A stretch of DNA of 64,000 nucleotides. Origin: Sphingomonas arvum (GTDB lineage Bacteria; Pseudomonadota; Alphaproteobacteria; Sphingomonadales; Sphingomonadaceae). The translations under genes were made by a program, and so were the position numbers. The notes beneath the pieces were generated by a model, which did no database searches, was not told the DNA's origin, and saw only the letters and a program-made list of their open reading frames with translations. Of this stretch, positions 1 through 7,608 are shown piece by piece (the stretch's first letter is position 1; each line of letters opens with the position of its first letter). The stretch lies in contig NZ_JAPDOB010000001.1 in assembly GCF_026013565.1 (NCBI RefSeq), positions 310,001 to 374,000 on the forward strand, read 5' to 3'.

Positions 1-86
1 TCGCGGACCTTTCTACCACCCTCGGCTGACTGATCTTGCTGGCGCTCCGGCTCCGGTGTCAGCCAACCGGAGCGCCAGGGCAAGAG

Positions 87-480
87 TTAGAACTGGAAGC
101 CAACGCCCGCGTTGGTCCAACCCGCTCGTTGGAGTCGTACGTCACACCTACGCGGAAGATGCTACGGCCGTCGTCCGAAGCATGGCTTGCGTCAATCGCC
201 ACTGCGGAACGACCACCGTAAGTCCCCACTCTGGCAGTGATCATCGTCCGGCCACCCTCCATTGGCCAGCGCGGCTGCTGCCTGGGCCGCTGCCGCAGCC
301 ACCTGCGCGTTGGCAATGGCCTCATTGGTCGGTGCGAGCTGACCACCATCACGGCATCGGTCGAGCCTGCCGCGACTGCGTCGTCAGCGACGTTCTGCGT
401 GGCAAAGGCTCCCGCAACTCATCCAACCAGCGTGACATCATTGCTCTCGGAATTCCGCCGTTCGGCGTCGTCGGCTAGGC
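87..480 (-). pseudogene. Decayed C-terminal anchor of a YadA-like trimeric autotransporter adhesin
   Basis: Read on the minus strand, three pieces in different frames match the end of YadA/Hia-type adhesins. The first piece (about 350-250) reads GGQLAPTNEAIANAQ followed by an Ala-rich stretch, like the stalk motif DAVNGSQL..TN..IA. The second (about 255-110) contains RTMITARVGTYGGRSAVAID and FRVGVTYDSN, the hallmark of the YadA beta-barrel anchor. The third reads TNAGVGFQF and then TAA at 89-87, the usual 'AGVGFQF' end with a terminal Phe. At least two frameshifts separate the pieces, so no functional protein is made unless the sequence has errors. An intact adhesin would sit in the outer membrane. 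Its upstream limit is not visible; nothing recognisable continues beyond about 480. Confidence 0.72.
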
Positions 481-994
481 TGGGTCACTATACTTCTTTC
501 GGTAAGAGTTCTCACTTACATCGGGCTTAGCCCGCTCGGGGGTCAGGGTCCTGGGTCGAGCAAGCTTGTGCCAAGCGCTCCCCAGGCATCCGTTTCCAAT
601 TGGCTGAGGCGAGCCGTCGACCTGCCCAGATGACCCGTCCGAGCACATCGATGCTATCCCGCTTACAGTCAGGCTAGGTCGGGTAGGCTGGGCCACCACT
701 TGAATTGGTCACACTACGCCCCGCTCGGGTGCGCGGGTATACGCTTGACAACGAGCGTGTCATCCCGCCGCAGTACGAAGATCCTGTCGCTCAACGATCG
801 ACCGGGGTCTGAGCCGTCCGTAGTCTGCTTTCCACCTATTGCAGACGAGTGAGTGCGAAGATCCAACGAGCACCATACCGCTGTCCGACTGGCAACAGGC
901 AGAGCGCGGGCCTCGGCAGAGCTTTCGGAAGGAAATGGTCCACTCTGGACCCTTAGGTAAGCTGCCAGCGACATCATTGCTCTAGCGCTCTGAT
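481..994. other. Gene-free stretch
   Basis: No convincing gene is seen here. The open frames are short and have no family resemblance. One of them carries the peptide AIGGKQTTDGS, which is only the translation of the hairpin repeat at 823-846. The stretch may hold more of the decayed adhesin and the promoter of the diguanylate cyclase that starts at 995. Confidence 0.5.
823..846. repeat. Hairpin repeat, GTCTGC-loop-GCAGAC variant
   Basis: A 6-bp inverted repeat flanks a 12-nt centre (TTTCCACCTATT). It is a variant of the copies at 8811-8834 and 8262-8289. Both arms have changed together (C to T in one, G to A in the other), so pairing is kept. Confidence 0.7.
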
Positions 995-2113
995 ATGCCC
1001 AGCCGCTCTGTAGATGTTGAAGACGTGTCGAGGTCTACGCGCGTCGAGTTGGTTCGAAGCTTGTTCGACAATTCCGTGCCTATGCTCATCATGAGTGTAT
1101 TATTCATTCTTGCAGCCGTGCTCTGTTCAAGCAATCACCCAAATTTAATCATGCGATACCTAGGCGCGCTCGGCGTCGTGCTATCACTTGCGCGTCCAAC
1201 GACATTCTATCTACTTCGCCGAAGGCTCAATAGAGCAACGCTCGTTTATAGTAGTGCGAAGCGCATCGAGATCAGATTCGGGTATCTGTATCTTGCCTTT
1301 GCTTCAGTTCTTGGCCTGTTCGCAGCCGCCGGTATGTGGGAATGCCAACCTGCAGAGCAACCGCTCTTTGTAACGCTGATTGTTGGTTATGCGGCGGGGG
1401 CGGCCGCTAGCGTCTCACTGCGGCCCTGGATCGCTTACCCCTCTCAACTGGCTGCCGTTTGCCCTTCAGTGCTAGTGGCGCTAGCAATCGGGGATGCTCC
1501 TCGCCTGCTGCTGGCCGGTATGCTCTTGGCGCTACTCCTCGGCAGTTTCACTAGCGTTCTGTCGCGCTACAGAGGGGCAGTTGACGCAATCGAAATCAGA
1601 TACACGCTTTCAGCGATGGCGAGAACTGACCCATTGACGGGCTTGGCCAACCGCGTTGCGCTCCAGGACGCTTATCAGAGAGAAATCGAACTCGGGCGTG
1701 AACGGAACGTGGCAATCCACTGCCTCGATCTGGACGGCTTCAAGCCTATCAATGATGCCTACGGCCACCTCGTTGGCGACATGCTTCTCGCCCAAGTTGC
1801 AGCACGACTTAGGGGCATGGCTCAGCAACGAGAGATTGCGGTCCGGTTAGGCGGAGACGAGTTCGTCTTTTTCCAACCGGATGTTGAGCATCGGGACGAA
1901 GTTGATCTCATGGCGAGGAGATTGAAGAAGGTAGTGTCCGAACCTTACGACCTGGGCAGCCAGCGAGTAGTCGTTGGTGTAAGTGCTGGATTCTCTACGA
2001 CTGAGGGCGACGGTCTAGGACTTTATCGGCTGCTCGAGATAGCAGACGAAGCGCTTTACATCGACAAGGCCCTTCATAGCTCTTCTACAGCAACGATGAG
2101 AGTGTCTGCCTAA
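995..2113 (+). CDS. Membrane-bound GGDEF diguanylate cyclase
   Basis: Predicted to make cyclic di-GMP from two GTP at the inner membrane. The first half (about residues 25-200) has several hydrophobic segments consistent with five or six membrane helices. The second half begins with DPLTGLANR, the standard entry to a GGDEF domain, and carries an intact GGDEF signature at residues 286-290 (RLGGDEFVFF). The usual inhibitory I-site RxxD just before it is replaced by REIA, so product feedback at that site is probably absent. No sensory domain beyond the membrane part is recognised. It precedes a tandem PilZ gene by about 100 bases, which suggests a local cyclic di-GMP circuit, though the two need not share a transcript. 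The start at 995 lies after a gene-free stretch and has no strong Shine-Dalgarno sequence; a later start is possible. Confidence 0.88.
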   Translation: MPSRSVDVEDVSRSTRVELVRSLFDNSVPMLIMSVLFILAAVLCSSNHPNLIMRYLGALGVVLSLARPTTFYLLRRRLNRATLVYSSAKRIEIRFGYLYLAFASVLGLFAAAGMWECQPAEQPLFVTLIVGYAAGAAASVSLRPWIAYPSQLAAVCPSVLVALAIGDAPRLLLAGMLLALLLGSFTSVLSRYRGAVDAIEIRYTLSAMARTDPLTGLANRVALQDAYQREIELGRERNVAIHCLDLDGFKPINDAYGHLVGDMLLAQVAARLRGMAQQREIAVRLGGDEFVFFQPDVEHRDEVDLMARRLKKVVSEPYDLGSQRVVVGVSAGFSTTEGDGLGLYRLLEIADEALYIDKALHSSSTATMRVSA

Positions 2114-2220
2114 CAGCGATGCAGCTGTGCTCGTACTAGCCAAATACCCCATTCTGGATTGAAAGGTAAATTCTCCTAAACGTAGCCCACGTATGAGAAG
2201 CCACAGGAAGGAGGCTTCTC

Positions 2221-2829
2221 ATGCAAGTTAATCAAGCTGCTGAGCCCTTAAAAGATGTAATACGTGATCGCAGGGGAGTTAAACGTCACTCGCTAGTTCT
2301 TCAGTTAGGGCTGATAGAGTCTGCGAGGAGCGCTCAACTGGGGCTCATTGTGAATCTCGGCGCAGGTGGCCTTAACGTCCGTATGTTCGGCGAAGCACCG
2401 GCATCAAGAGAACTTACGATCAAGTTGCGTGGCGGTCATACTTATAGCGGTAGGGTAGCGTGGCAGAAGGGCCACGAAACCGGCATCCAGTTTTATTCTC
2501 CCCTCTCTCAAAGCGAACTCGAGGCAGTTCTTTGCGCACCGGTGAACGGTGCCAGGGCACCTCGTCTGAGCACCAGCACCAAGGTTCTTGTGAGGAGCGG
2601 AGCCTCTGTTTCAGCTGGTACCATGGTCAACGTCTCGCCGCGGGGAGCCGGACTGACGTTGGCGGACCCGGAGTTTCTCCAACCATCGATAAAGCTCGGA
2701 ATACCTGGCCTAGGCACGTTGGGTGCCCAAATCCGCTGGCAGAAGGGCAATCAGGCAGGAGTGTCGTTCAACGAAGTTGTTCTTCTGAAGGACTTGGCGA
2801 GGTGCATCCAAGCTAGCGCCATTGGCTGA
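2221..2829 (+). CDS. Tandem PilZ-domain protein
   Basis: A 202-residue soluble protein made of two PilZ-like halves. The first half has the RxxxR element (RGVKR) near the N terminus and NLGAGG where the NxSxxG element should be. The second half (from about residue 115) has a cleaner NVSPRG element. PilZ domains bind cyclic di-GMP, and RxxxR plus D/NxSxxG are the binding residues, so the first half may bind and the second, which lacks a clear RxxxR, may be structural. Both halves contain a WQKG beta-strand motif, supporting an internal duplication. The start is well supported by AGGAAGGAGG a few bases upstream. Its neighbour upstream is the diguanylate cyclase. The output partner is unknown. 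Confidence 0.82.
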   Translation: MQVNQAAEPLKDVIRDRRGVKRHSLVLQLGLIESARSAQLGLIVNLGAGGLNVRMFGEAPASRELTIKLRGGHTYSGRVAWQKGHETGIQFYSPLSQSELEAVLCAPVNGARAPRLSTSTKVLVRSGASVSAGTMVNVSPRGAGLTLADPEFLQPSIKLGIPGLGTLGAQIRWQKGNQAGVSFNEVVLLKDLARCIQASAIG

Positions 2830-2862
2830 TGGCTCGCCGCGGGTTCGAGTGGGGACTTTGAC

Positions 2863-3171
2863 ATGCCGCAAAATCTATATGCGACAGCCGTCGCGGGAGC
2901 AGTGATGGCGATCTGTCCATCGCAAGCGCCTGCACAACTGGCTGGCAACGGCAAATCGCAAGCTGCAATCTCGATACGAATAAGTGTCGCGCCGCGTATA
3001 TGGATCCGCGAAACAGGTGAGATTTGCGCGACTCTGCCGAAGGGGAGGTTCCGAGTGCAGGAAGGCAAGCGCTGGTTGAAACCGGCTTCAGGCGTCAGTT
3101 GCCGAAATTCGGGGACGATCTTCCGCTACGTTCCCGAAGGCAGTTCTATGATTTTGATCGTGCCAGATTGA
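2863..3171 (+). CDS. Small probably exported protein of unknown function
   Basis: A 102-residue protein with a weak signal-peptide-like N terminus (ATAVAGAVMAICPSQAPAQLA, without a strong basic start) and two cysteines (CATL and CRNS) in the mature part. I do not recognise the family. The C-terminal half, with GTIFRYVPEGSSMILIVPD, looks like real beta-rich protein. It starts 33 bases after the tandem PilZ gene and may share its transcript. GGGGA sits upstream of the ATG. Confidence 0.5.
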   Translation: MPQNLYATAVAGAVMAICPSQAPAQLAGNGKSQAAISIRISVAPRIWIRETGEICATLPKGRFRVQEGKRWLKPASGVSCRNSGTIFRYVPEGSSMILIVPD

Positions 3172-3429
3172 TCACGCTAGCGGTCAAGCGTGGACTGCAT
3201 ATCTATTGCAGCAGAGTGCGAGTTGCTCCGCGTATTGAGGCGGCCGCACGAGCAATCTCGTTCAGAATAAGGCTAGGCTCGCAACCCGGTTGCCCCGCGC
3301 AAAGGCGGCCTCGCGTCAGTTGGCCGAATAGCTGTATGGAGAGCGCCACGTCCGGGGAAAATGACGCCCTCCTGTTCGACACGCCGAACAAGTGAGAAGT
3401 GGCAAAGGTAACCTCTAAACTCAAGCGCT

Positions 3430-3675
3430 TTAATCATTGCGCGTATGACCTGAGCTCAACGAGCTGGAAAACGGTCGCGAAGCTTCCATCGACTGCTGAA
3501 GACGCTCAACGCAATCGCTGAGTTTCGCCCCGAGAACGCCATCGGCGAGATAATCGTCAACAATGCAGAGCGCCTGCTGCAGCAATTGCAGGGCGAGATG
3601 TGCCTTGTCGTCGCTCGCCTCGGACGTGTCCGTCATCACCTCTGCAGGGCCGTTCATAGCCAACCCGGAGGGCAA
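3430..3675 (-). CDS. Small hypothetical protein
   Basis: An 81-residue acidic, mostly helical protein (ALQLLQQALCIVDDYLADG in the middle). It has no signal peptide or membrane segment. The composition and amphipathic pattern look like a real small protein rather than a chance frame. An internal Met (residue 7, AMNGPAE) could be the true start. No function can be assigned. It faces away from the winged-helix gene that starts at 3851. Confidence 0.5.
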   Translation of the reverse strand: MPSGLAMNGPAEVMTDTSEASDDKAHLALQLLQQALCIVDDYLADGVLGAKLSDCVERLQQSMEASRPFSSSLSSGHTRND

Positions 3676-3850
3676 TCTGGCGAACCTGAAATAATTTCGT
3701 GAAATGTCTTCATCTGTGACCTGTTAGGGTTAGTCGCTTCGGCTTCAATTGCCTCCACTATGGATGAAATACCTTCATTAAGGCGTTCCAGGGAGCAATG
3801 TTGTAGACTAGCAAAGGCGGGCTCGGTGCTTGTAATTGAACGGGTCGTTG

Positions 3851-4375
3851 ATGAGTATGCACCAACCTCTTGATCTCGCTCGTCTTCTGTCATCCGGTGC
3901 AAGTGCCGCTGAGGGCACCCCACAAGACTGCAAGTGCTGCTTCTGCCGCGCTGTAACTCGAAACGCGGCTGACTCTGACCCCAGAAGTTTCGACCGTGCC
4001 GGTCTGGGACGCGATGGTTTTATACCCGATGCTAGCGTTGATCTACTTCGGAAAGCTAAGAGCGTAATGAGGCTTCGTAGACTGCGGATAGAAGCGCTGG
4101 GAGAGGATCTCTTTTTCGATCCAGCTTGGGATATGATGCTAGACATTTTCGTCTGCGATCTCGTCCAGCAGCGGAACCCGACTTCTGTTGTTGGTCGCAG
4201 CGCAGGCATCCCGCATTCCACGGCCCTTCGCTGGTTAGCGGCCCTCGAACGCCGAAGGCTTATCAAGCGAGAACCGGATCGGACAGACGCTCGTCGAGTG
4301 TACGTCACGCTCACAAATGAGGGTTTCACGAAAATGCGTTTGTGGATGGAGTCTGAGCTGCTGCAAGGCTTGTGA
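3851..4375 (+). CDS. MarR-like winged-helix transcriptional regulator
   Basis: The C-terminal two thirds form a MarR-like winged helix: a recognition-helix region around SVVGRSAGIPHSTALRWL and a wing with LIKREPDRTDARRVYVTLT, where the DxR pattern is typical of MarR wings. The N-terminal 60 residues are unusual and carry CKCCFC, a cysteine cluster that could bind metal or sense redox state (inference). A weaker TTG start exists at 3836; ATG at 3851 or 3857 is more likely. It is a clear relative of the protein at 5060-5542. Its target is unknown. Confidence 0.75.
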   Translation: MSMHQPLDLARLLSSGASAAEGTPQDCKCCFCRAVTRNAADSDPRSFDRAGLGRDGFIPDASVDLLRKAKSVMRLRRLRIEALGEDLFFDPAWDMMLDIFVCDLVQQRNPTSVVGRSAGIPHSTALRWLAALERRRLIKREPDRTDARRVYVTLTNEGFTKMRLWMESELLQGL

Positions 4376-4747
4376 AACCTCGTGGCAGCGTTCAACAGAT
4401 TCACAGTAAGCCCATCATGGATCATCTAGCAGGCTCTGAGACGTAGCAACGTCTATGCAGCAGCTGTGGCTAGCGCTCACGAAGAGCGAAAGGCGATCGG
4501 CTGCATCGCTCCATCTCGCTTTTGAGAACTGAGCACCCATCGCAACTGCAAGCAATTGGTGCCCTCCAGAGATCGCTCCTTTGCGCCGCACACGAGCGCA
4601 TCGAACATATACAAGGTAATCCACGCAAGAAGCAGAGTGGTCCGAAGCAGATCAGTGCTGGCTTATTCGGTTCACATCGACGCGGCCGGTAGCACTCAAA
4701 AAAGTGGTCCCAGACAGACGCCCTCAATTGAAGAGGAGCTAACATAT
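4376..4747. other. Intergenic stretch without a recognisable gene
   Basis: Only short antisense-type frames are seen. The 3' end carries GAAGAGGAG (from about 4730), a good ribosome-binding site for the broken small gene that follows. Confidence 0.5.
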
Positions 4748-4930
4748 GTGAAGAAATCTCGCCTGCTTTGAGCTGCCGCTTTGTCCTTGGTGGCCACCGT
4801 TCCCGTCACGCCAGCACATGCAAGCTTCTGGGACGGCAAAGGACCGGAAAGACGCATGCTTGAGCGCACCCTCGGCCACGATAATCCATTCCGCAACTTC
4901 ATGCCGTGCTTCATACCGGTTTTTGGCTGA
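4748..4930 (+). pseudogene. Small exported-protein gene interrupted by an in-frame TGA
   Basis: From GTG at 4748 the frame reads VKKSRLL, then TGA (4769-4771), and then continues without interruption as AAALSLVATVPVTPAHA and a mature part starting SFWDGKGPERRMLERTL and ending PCFIPVFG before TGA at 4928-4930. Without the TGA this is a textbook signal peptide (basic start, hydrophobic core, AHA cleavage site) followed by a mature domain of about 36 residues. GAGGAG lies upstream at a sensible distance. An ATG at 4746 is two bases off the frame, so the start may also be damaged. The simplest reading is a recent pseudogene. Restart at TTG 4781 or sequence error are alternatives. Confidence 0.55.
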
Positions 4931-5059
4931 GATCAGCGGATTGTATAGCGATCCGCAGGGTGGTCTTCCGCCAACCTGTTAGGATCTGCAGACTTCATCA
5001 GCAGGATACGTCAGTGACGCTCACTAGACTAACAGATCGCCTAAAACACGGAGGTTCTG

Positions 5060-5542
5060 CTAATCCCTTAGGATGGCCTGCAGGGCGTGTTCAACGTATC
5101 CCCGGCCTGCAAACGTTAACTTGAAGAAACTCGCTCGACGGTCTGTCCTGGTCGGGTGGACAGCCCGTTCGAGCAAGCCTTCACGTTCCAGCACCGATAT
5201 CCAGCGGAAAGCTGTTGCATCTGCTAAGTTGGATGATGCGCGAAGTTCTTTGGTTTGGATTACCTCGTTTGGGGAGGTGTACGCTACCAACAAGATATCC
5301 CAAACAGCCTCGTCGATAAGCCGTGGAGGCATTGCACTTTCTCGTCGGCGGCGCATGCGAAGGATTTCGGCAGCTGCTAACTGCAGATCTTCCTTAGACC
5401 CCATCTGTCGTGGCGGCACTGATCGACCGCATCCCCCTGAATATCCTTGTTGAAGTGGAGCCACAATAAGCGCTCGGACTTGGCCGAGCTTTTGTCCATC
5501 AGCTGGTTGCGTGGTCGCTCCGCTTGGGAGGCGGTTAATCAT
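5060..5542 (-). CDS. MarR-like winged-helix regulator, relative of the 3851-4375 protein
   Basis: The C-terminal 110 residues form a winged helix: IDEAVWDILLVAYTS, recognition helix around LADATAFRWISVLEREG, and wing HPTRTDRRASFFKLT. The pattern RMRRRRE..(D)..WD.(L)L matches RLRRLRIE..DPAWDMMLD in the 3851-4375 protein, so the two are paralogues. The N-terminal part differs and holds a single Cys region (GGCGRS). The ATG at 5542 overlaps the stop of the RadC-like gene by a few bases, which suggests it is the last gene of the operon that begins at 7395. A longer start at 5626 would run deeper into the upstream gene. Confidence 0.68.
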   Translation of the reverse strand: MINRLPSGATTQPADGQKLGQVRALIVAPLQQGYSGGCGRSVPPRQMGSKEDLQLAAAEILRMRRRRESAMPPRLIDEAVWDILLVAYTSPNEVIQTKELRASSNLADATAFRWISVLEREGLLERAVHPTRTDRRASFFKLTFAGRGYVEHALQAILRD

Positions 5543-5999
5543 TCTGGAATCGATCCGCGTCTCGAACGGCGAAGAGGCCCTTCTCGCCTGATCCGTCGAT
5601 AACGATGTAATCAAGGAGGAATACATTTACGCTTTCTGAAAGAGCGCGCAATGATTTCGCCATGTCGATCTCGCGCATCGGCAGGCGCGCGGTTGGGCTT
5701 TTAAGACCTCTCACTAAGATGAATGCCGAAGCACCAATAAGATAAGCGTCTTCAAGTACCTTGCGGCCGTCAATTGCAAGCACCCCGTGATCGCTGCTTG
5801 CCAGCAAAGCGCTATCAATGAGGCCACAATCGCCATCTACGAACAGAACCCGTAAGTAACTTCCCGTCACTGGAAAGTTGCGAACGAAGTCGGCGACCTT
5901 CTTTCTAGAATTTAGGACAGCCCGATAGTTCAGGACCTCCGCAGGGGAACGTGCGGTGCTTCGGTCTGACCGGCGAACATGATGATCCTCGGCTTCCAT
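5535..5999 (-). CDS. RadC-like JAB-domain protein without metal ligands
   Basis: The region after about residue 25 aligns by eye with the JAB/MPN domain of RadC: VLNYRAVLNSRKKVADF, then LRVLFVDGDCGLIDSALLAS, then VLEDAYLIGASAFILVRG, then VNVFLLDYIVID. In RadC the segment after 'AFILVR' is HNHPSG..PS..D and binds zinc. Here it is GLKSPTARLPMREID, so both histidines are gone and metalloprotease activity is unlikely. The upstream gene overlaps by about 70 bases, and the ATG at 5999 lacks a clear ribosome-binding site, so the start is uncertain. RadC's own role is poorly understood; a binding or scaffolding role is an inference. Confidence 0.62.
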   Translation of the reverse strand: MEAEDHHVRRSDRSTARSPAEVLNYRAVLNSRKKVADFVRNFPVTGSYLRVLFVDGDCGLIDSALLASSDHGVLAIDGRKVLEDAYLIGASAFILVRGLKSPTARLPMREIDMAKSLRALSESVNVFLLDYIVIDGSGEKGLFAVRDADRFQND

Positions 6000-6451
6000 T
6001 CTGGCTGCGACACGCCACGAAGTACTCGGCTCCGATGGTTCAGCGTTCCTGCCATCGTGCACACCAGCATCGGCCAGCCCCAGAACTGCAGGAAGAGGGC
6101 GTAAGCAAGTGGCGGAAGTTGCGGGTACAGAGCCTTCGCTACGTGAGCGAAAATCGCGGCTAGCTGAAGGCCAGCCAGCACCATGGTCCAAATTCTGTTC
6201 GCCCGCAGAGCAAGTGCGATCAGCATGAAGATGAGCAGGGTGTCCGCCACGAGCCAGCCCCAAACCAAGAAAGAAAAAGTTACGGAGCCGCGTAAGAGTT
6301 CGGTCGATAATGTGATGATCAGAGCAAAACCCTGAGCCGTGATCGCGGCACGCTCCGGCTGCCCGCCCACTTTGTATGCGTAAGTCGCGCATAGGAAAAA
6401 GGCAGCCAGGAAGAGGCCGAGGCGAATCATTGTGGGTGACCCGACCGGCAC
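5930..6451 (-). CDS. Multi-pass membrane protein of unknown function
   Basis: About 170 residues with roughly five hydrophobic segments (starting IRLGLFLAAFFLCATYAY and later LVWGWLVADTLLIFMLIALA). The GTG at 6451 is preceded by AGGCAAGA; an ATG at 6430 is the alternative. No family motif is recognised. The C-terminal tail after the last helix is basic and probably cytoplasmic. It lies 18 bases after the 6470-6832 gene on the same strand and overlaps the RadC-like gene, so it belongs to the operon headed by the LuxR-type regulator. Confidence 0.65.
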   Translation of the reverse strand: MPVGSPTMIRLGLFLAAFFLCATYAYKVGGQPERAAITAQGFALIITLSTELLRGSVTFSFLVWGWLVADTLLIFMLIALALRANRIWTMVLAGLQLAAIFAHVAKALYPQLPPLAYALFLQFWGWPMLVCTMAGTLNHRSRVLRGVSQPEWKPRIIMFAGQTEAPHVPLRRS

Positions 6452-6469
6452 TCTTGCCTGACTAATCCT

Positions 6470-6832
6470 TCAAGCCGCTTCGACGATTTTGAGTTCGCCC
6501 TTAGCGGGCGGACATTCGCCCATGTCTCCGTACGAGAAGGCATCAAGTCCAATCTCGGATTGAGTTTGACGGAAAGCCACATGTGCCTCCGCGAGCAAGC
6601 CACGGGCATGAACCAGGCTGGCCGCTGCTTGCGTGACAAGCTCAAGTCCTTCCTGACCAGTGGTAAGCGGCACTTTAAGGGTCCTGCGACCTTCAACCAC
6701 GGCGATCGCCAAGCGCGAGCTGCGCAGGATGGCTTCGTCAACATCCCTCTCTGCGGGGAGCAGTTCATTGGCAACTGTCTGAGCGAGTTTGTGGCGAGCG
6801 TTGAGCACTGGGTAGTCTCCTGTGGTGCGCAC
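6470..6832 (-). CDS. Hypothetical protein in the LuxR-type regulator operon
   Basis: A 120-residue, mainly helical, soluble protein (VANELLPAERDVDEAILRSS in the first half). The start is GTG at 6832 with AAGGGG just upstream. There is no signal peptide, membrane segment or recognised motif. It starts 18 bases after the stop of the LuxR-type gene, on the same strand, so co-transcription is likely. Confidence 0.6.
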   Translation of the reverse strand: MRTTGDYPVLNARHKLAQTVANELLPAERDVDEAILRSSRLAIAVVEGRRTLKVPLTTGQEGLELVTQAAASLVHARGLLAEAHVAFRQTQSEIGLDAFSYGDMGECPPAKGELKIVEAA

Positions 6833-6849
6833 GCACCCCTTGACGGAGG

Positions 6850-7395
6850 CTAGAAACCCATGGCGCTCCCAAGCTGAACGATCCCCTGGCCGGCTGTAAT
6901 CAACAGGGCCACAGCGCCGATCGAAACGATGGCAACTGCCAGGACTATCGCCAGGGTCGCCACGGCACCGAACCGATTGATCGGGGCCTGCTCGCTAGCC
7001 ACCCCCCAGAACGTGTGCGCTGTTGGGGTGGGGCCCAGCTGAAGCGGATCGTCGTGAGCCGGTATCCCCGTTGGGTCGTAATACGGTCTGACCGTTACCT
7101 GTTCGTGGTCGCCGAACACCATGCGGGCAGCATCAATAGAAGTCGCGGTACCGAGGCGTTGCCGGCACCTTTTGAGGTGAATCTCTACGGTCTCGTGTGA
7201 AATGCCGAGCTCGAGCGCGATCTCCTTGGCGTTCTTACGCTGCCAGAAGCGCTCAAGGCATTCCATCTGCCTGGAAGTCAGCGGCCAGCCTTCACGGGCA
7301 ATCTCAGGTTCTGCCACCTTCAGTCCTTTTTTTGGCTTGTCTCTATGACGCTCCGGGTTCGAGCGAAACAGGACGTTGGTGAGGAACGCACGCAT
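6850..7395 (-). CDS. LuxR-type HTH regulator with a C-terminal membrane anchor
   Basis: The central part holds a LuxR/GerE-type DNA-binding domain: PLTSRQMECLERFWQ, KEIALELGISHETVEIHLK and RCRQRLG, with the usual spacing. After a linker the last 45 residues form one strong hydrophobic helix (VATLAIVLAVAIVSIGAVAL), so the protein is predicted to be tail-anchored in the inner membrane with its DNA-binding domain in the cytoplasm. There is no receiver or ligand-binding domain. The ATG at 7395 has AGGTG at a suitable distance; a longer frame from 7455 lacks such support. It heads an operon with a hypothetical, a membrane protein and the RadC-like protein. What signal acts on it is unknown. Confidence 0.78.
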   Translation of the reverse strand: MRAFLTNVLFRSNPERHRDKPKKGLKVAEPEIAREGWPLTSRQMECLERFWQRKNAKEIALELGISHETVEIHLKRCRQRLGTATSIDAARMVFGDHEQVTVRPYYDPTGIPAHDDPLQLGPTPTAHTFWGVASEQAPINRFGAVATLAIVLAVAIVSIGAVALLITAGQGIVQLGSAMGF

Positions 7396-7608
7396 AACCG
7401 TCACCTGGTGGTGCGAGGCCTGCCTTTCAGCCGAAGCTGGTACGCAGCCAAGCACCTAATCTCTTCGCTGCTGATAGCATGACTGTTTCACCTTTTCAGT
7501 TCTGCGTAAGCGTTCGACCGCTCAGCAACCCTGTCGCCGGTTGCTGGCAGGGACATCGAAGGCTCCCGACTGCGCACATCCGCCGGGGATATCGCTGGTG
7601 TTCTTGCT

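Noticed and set aside
714-977. Minus-strand frame of 87 codons
   Set aside because: Contains the translated repeat and no other recognisable sequence.
4748-4930. Selenocysteine read-through of the TGA
   Set aside because: The TGA is in the signal peptide core, where a Leu-like residue is expected, and no SECIS-like hairpin follows.
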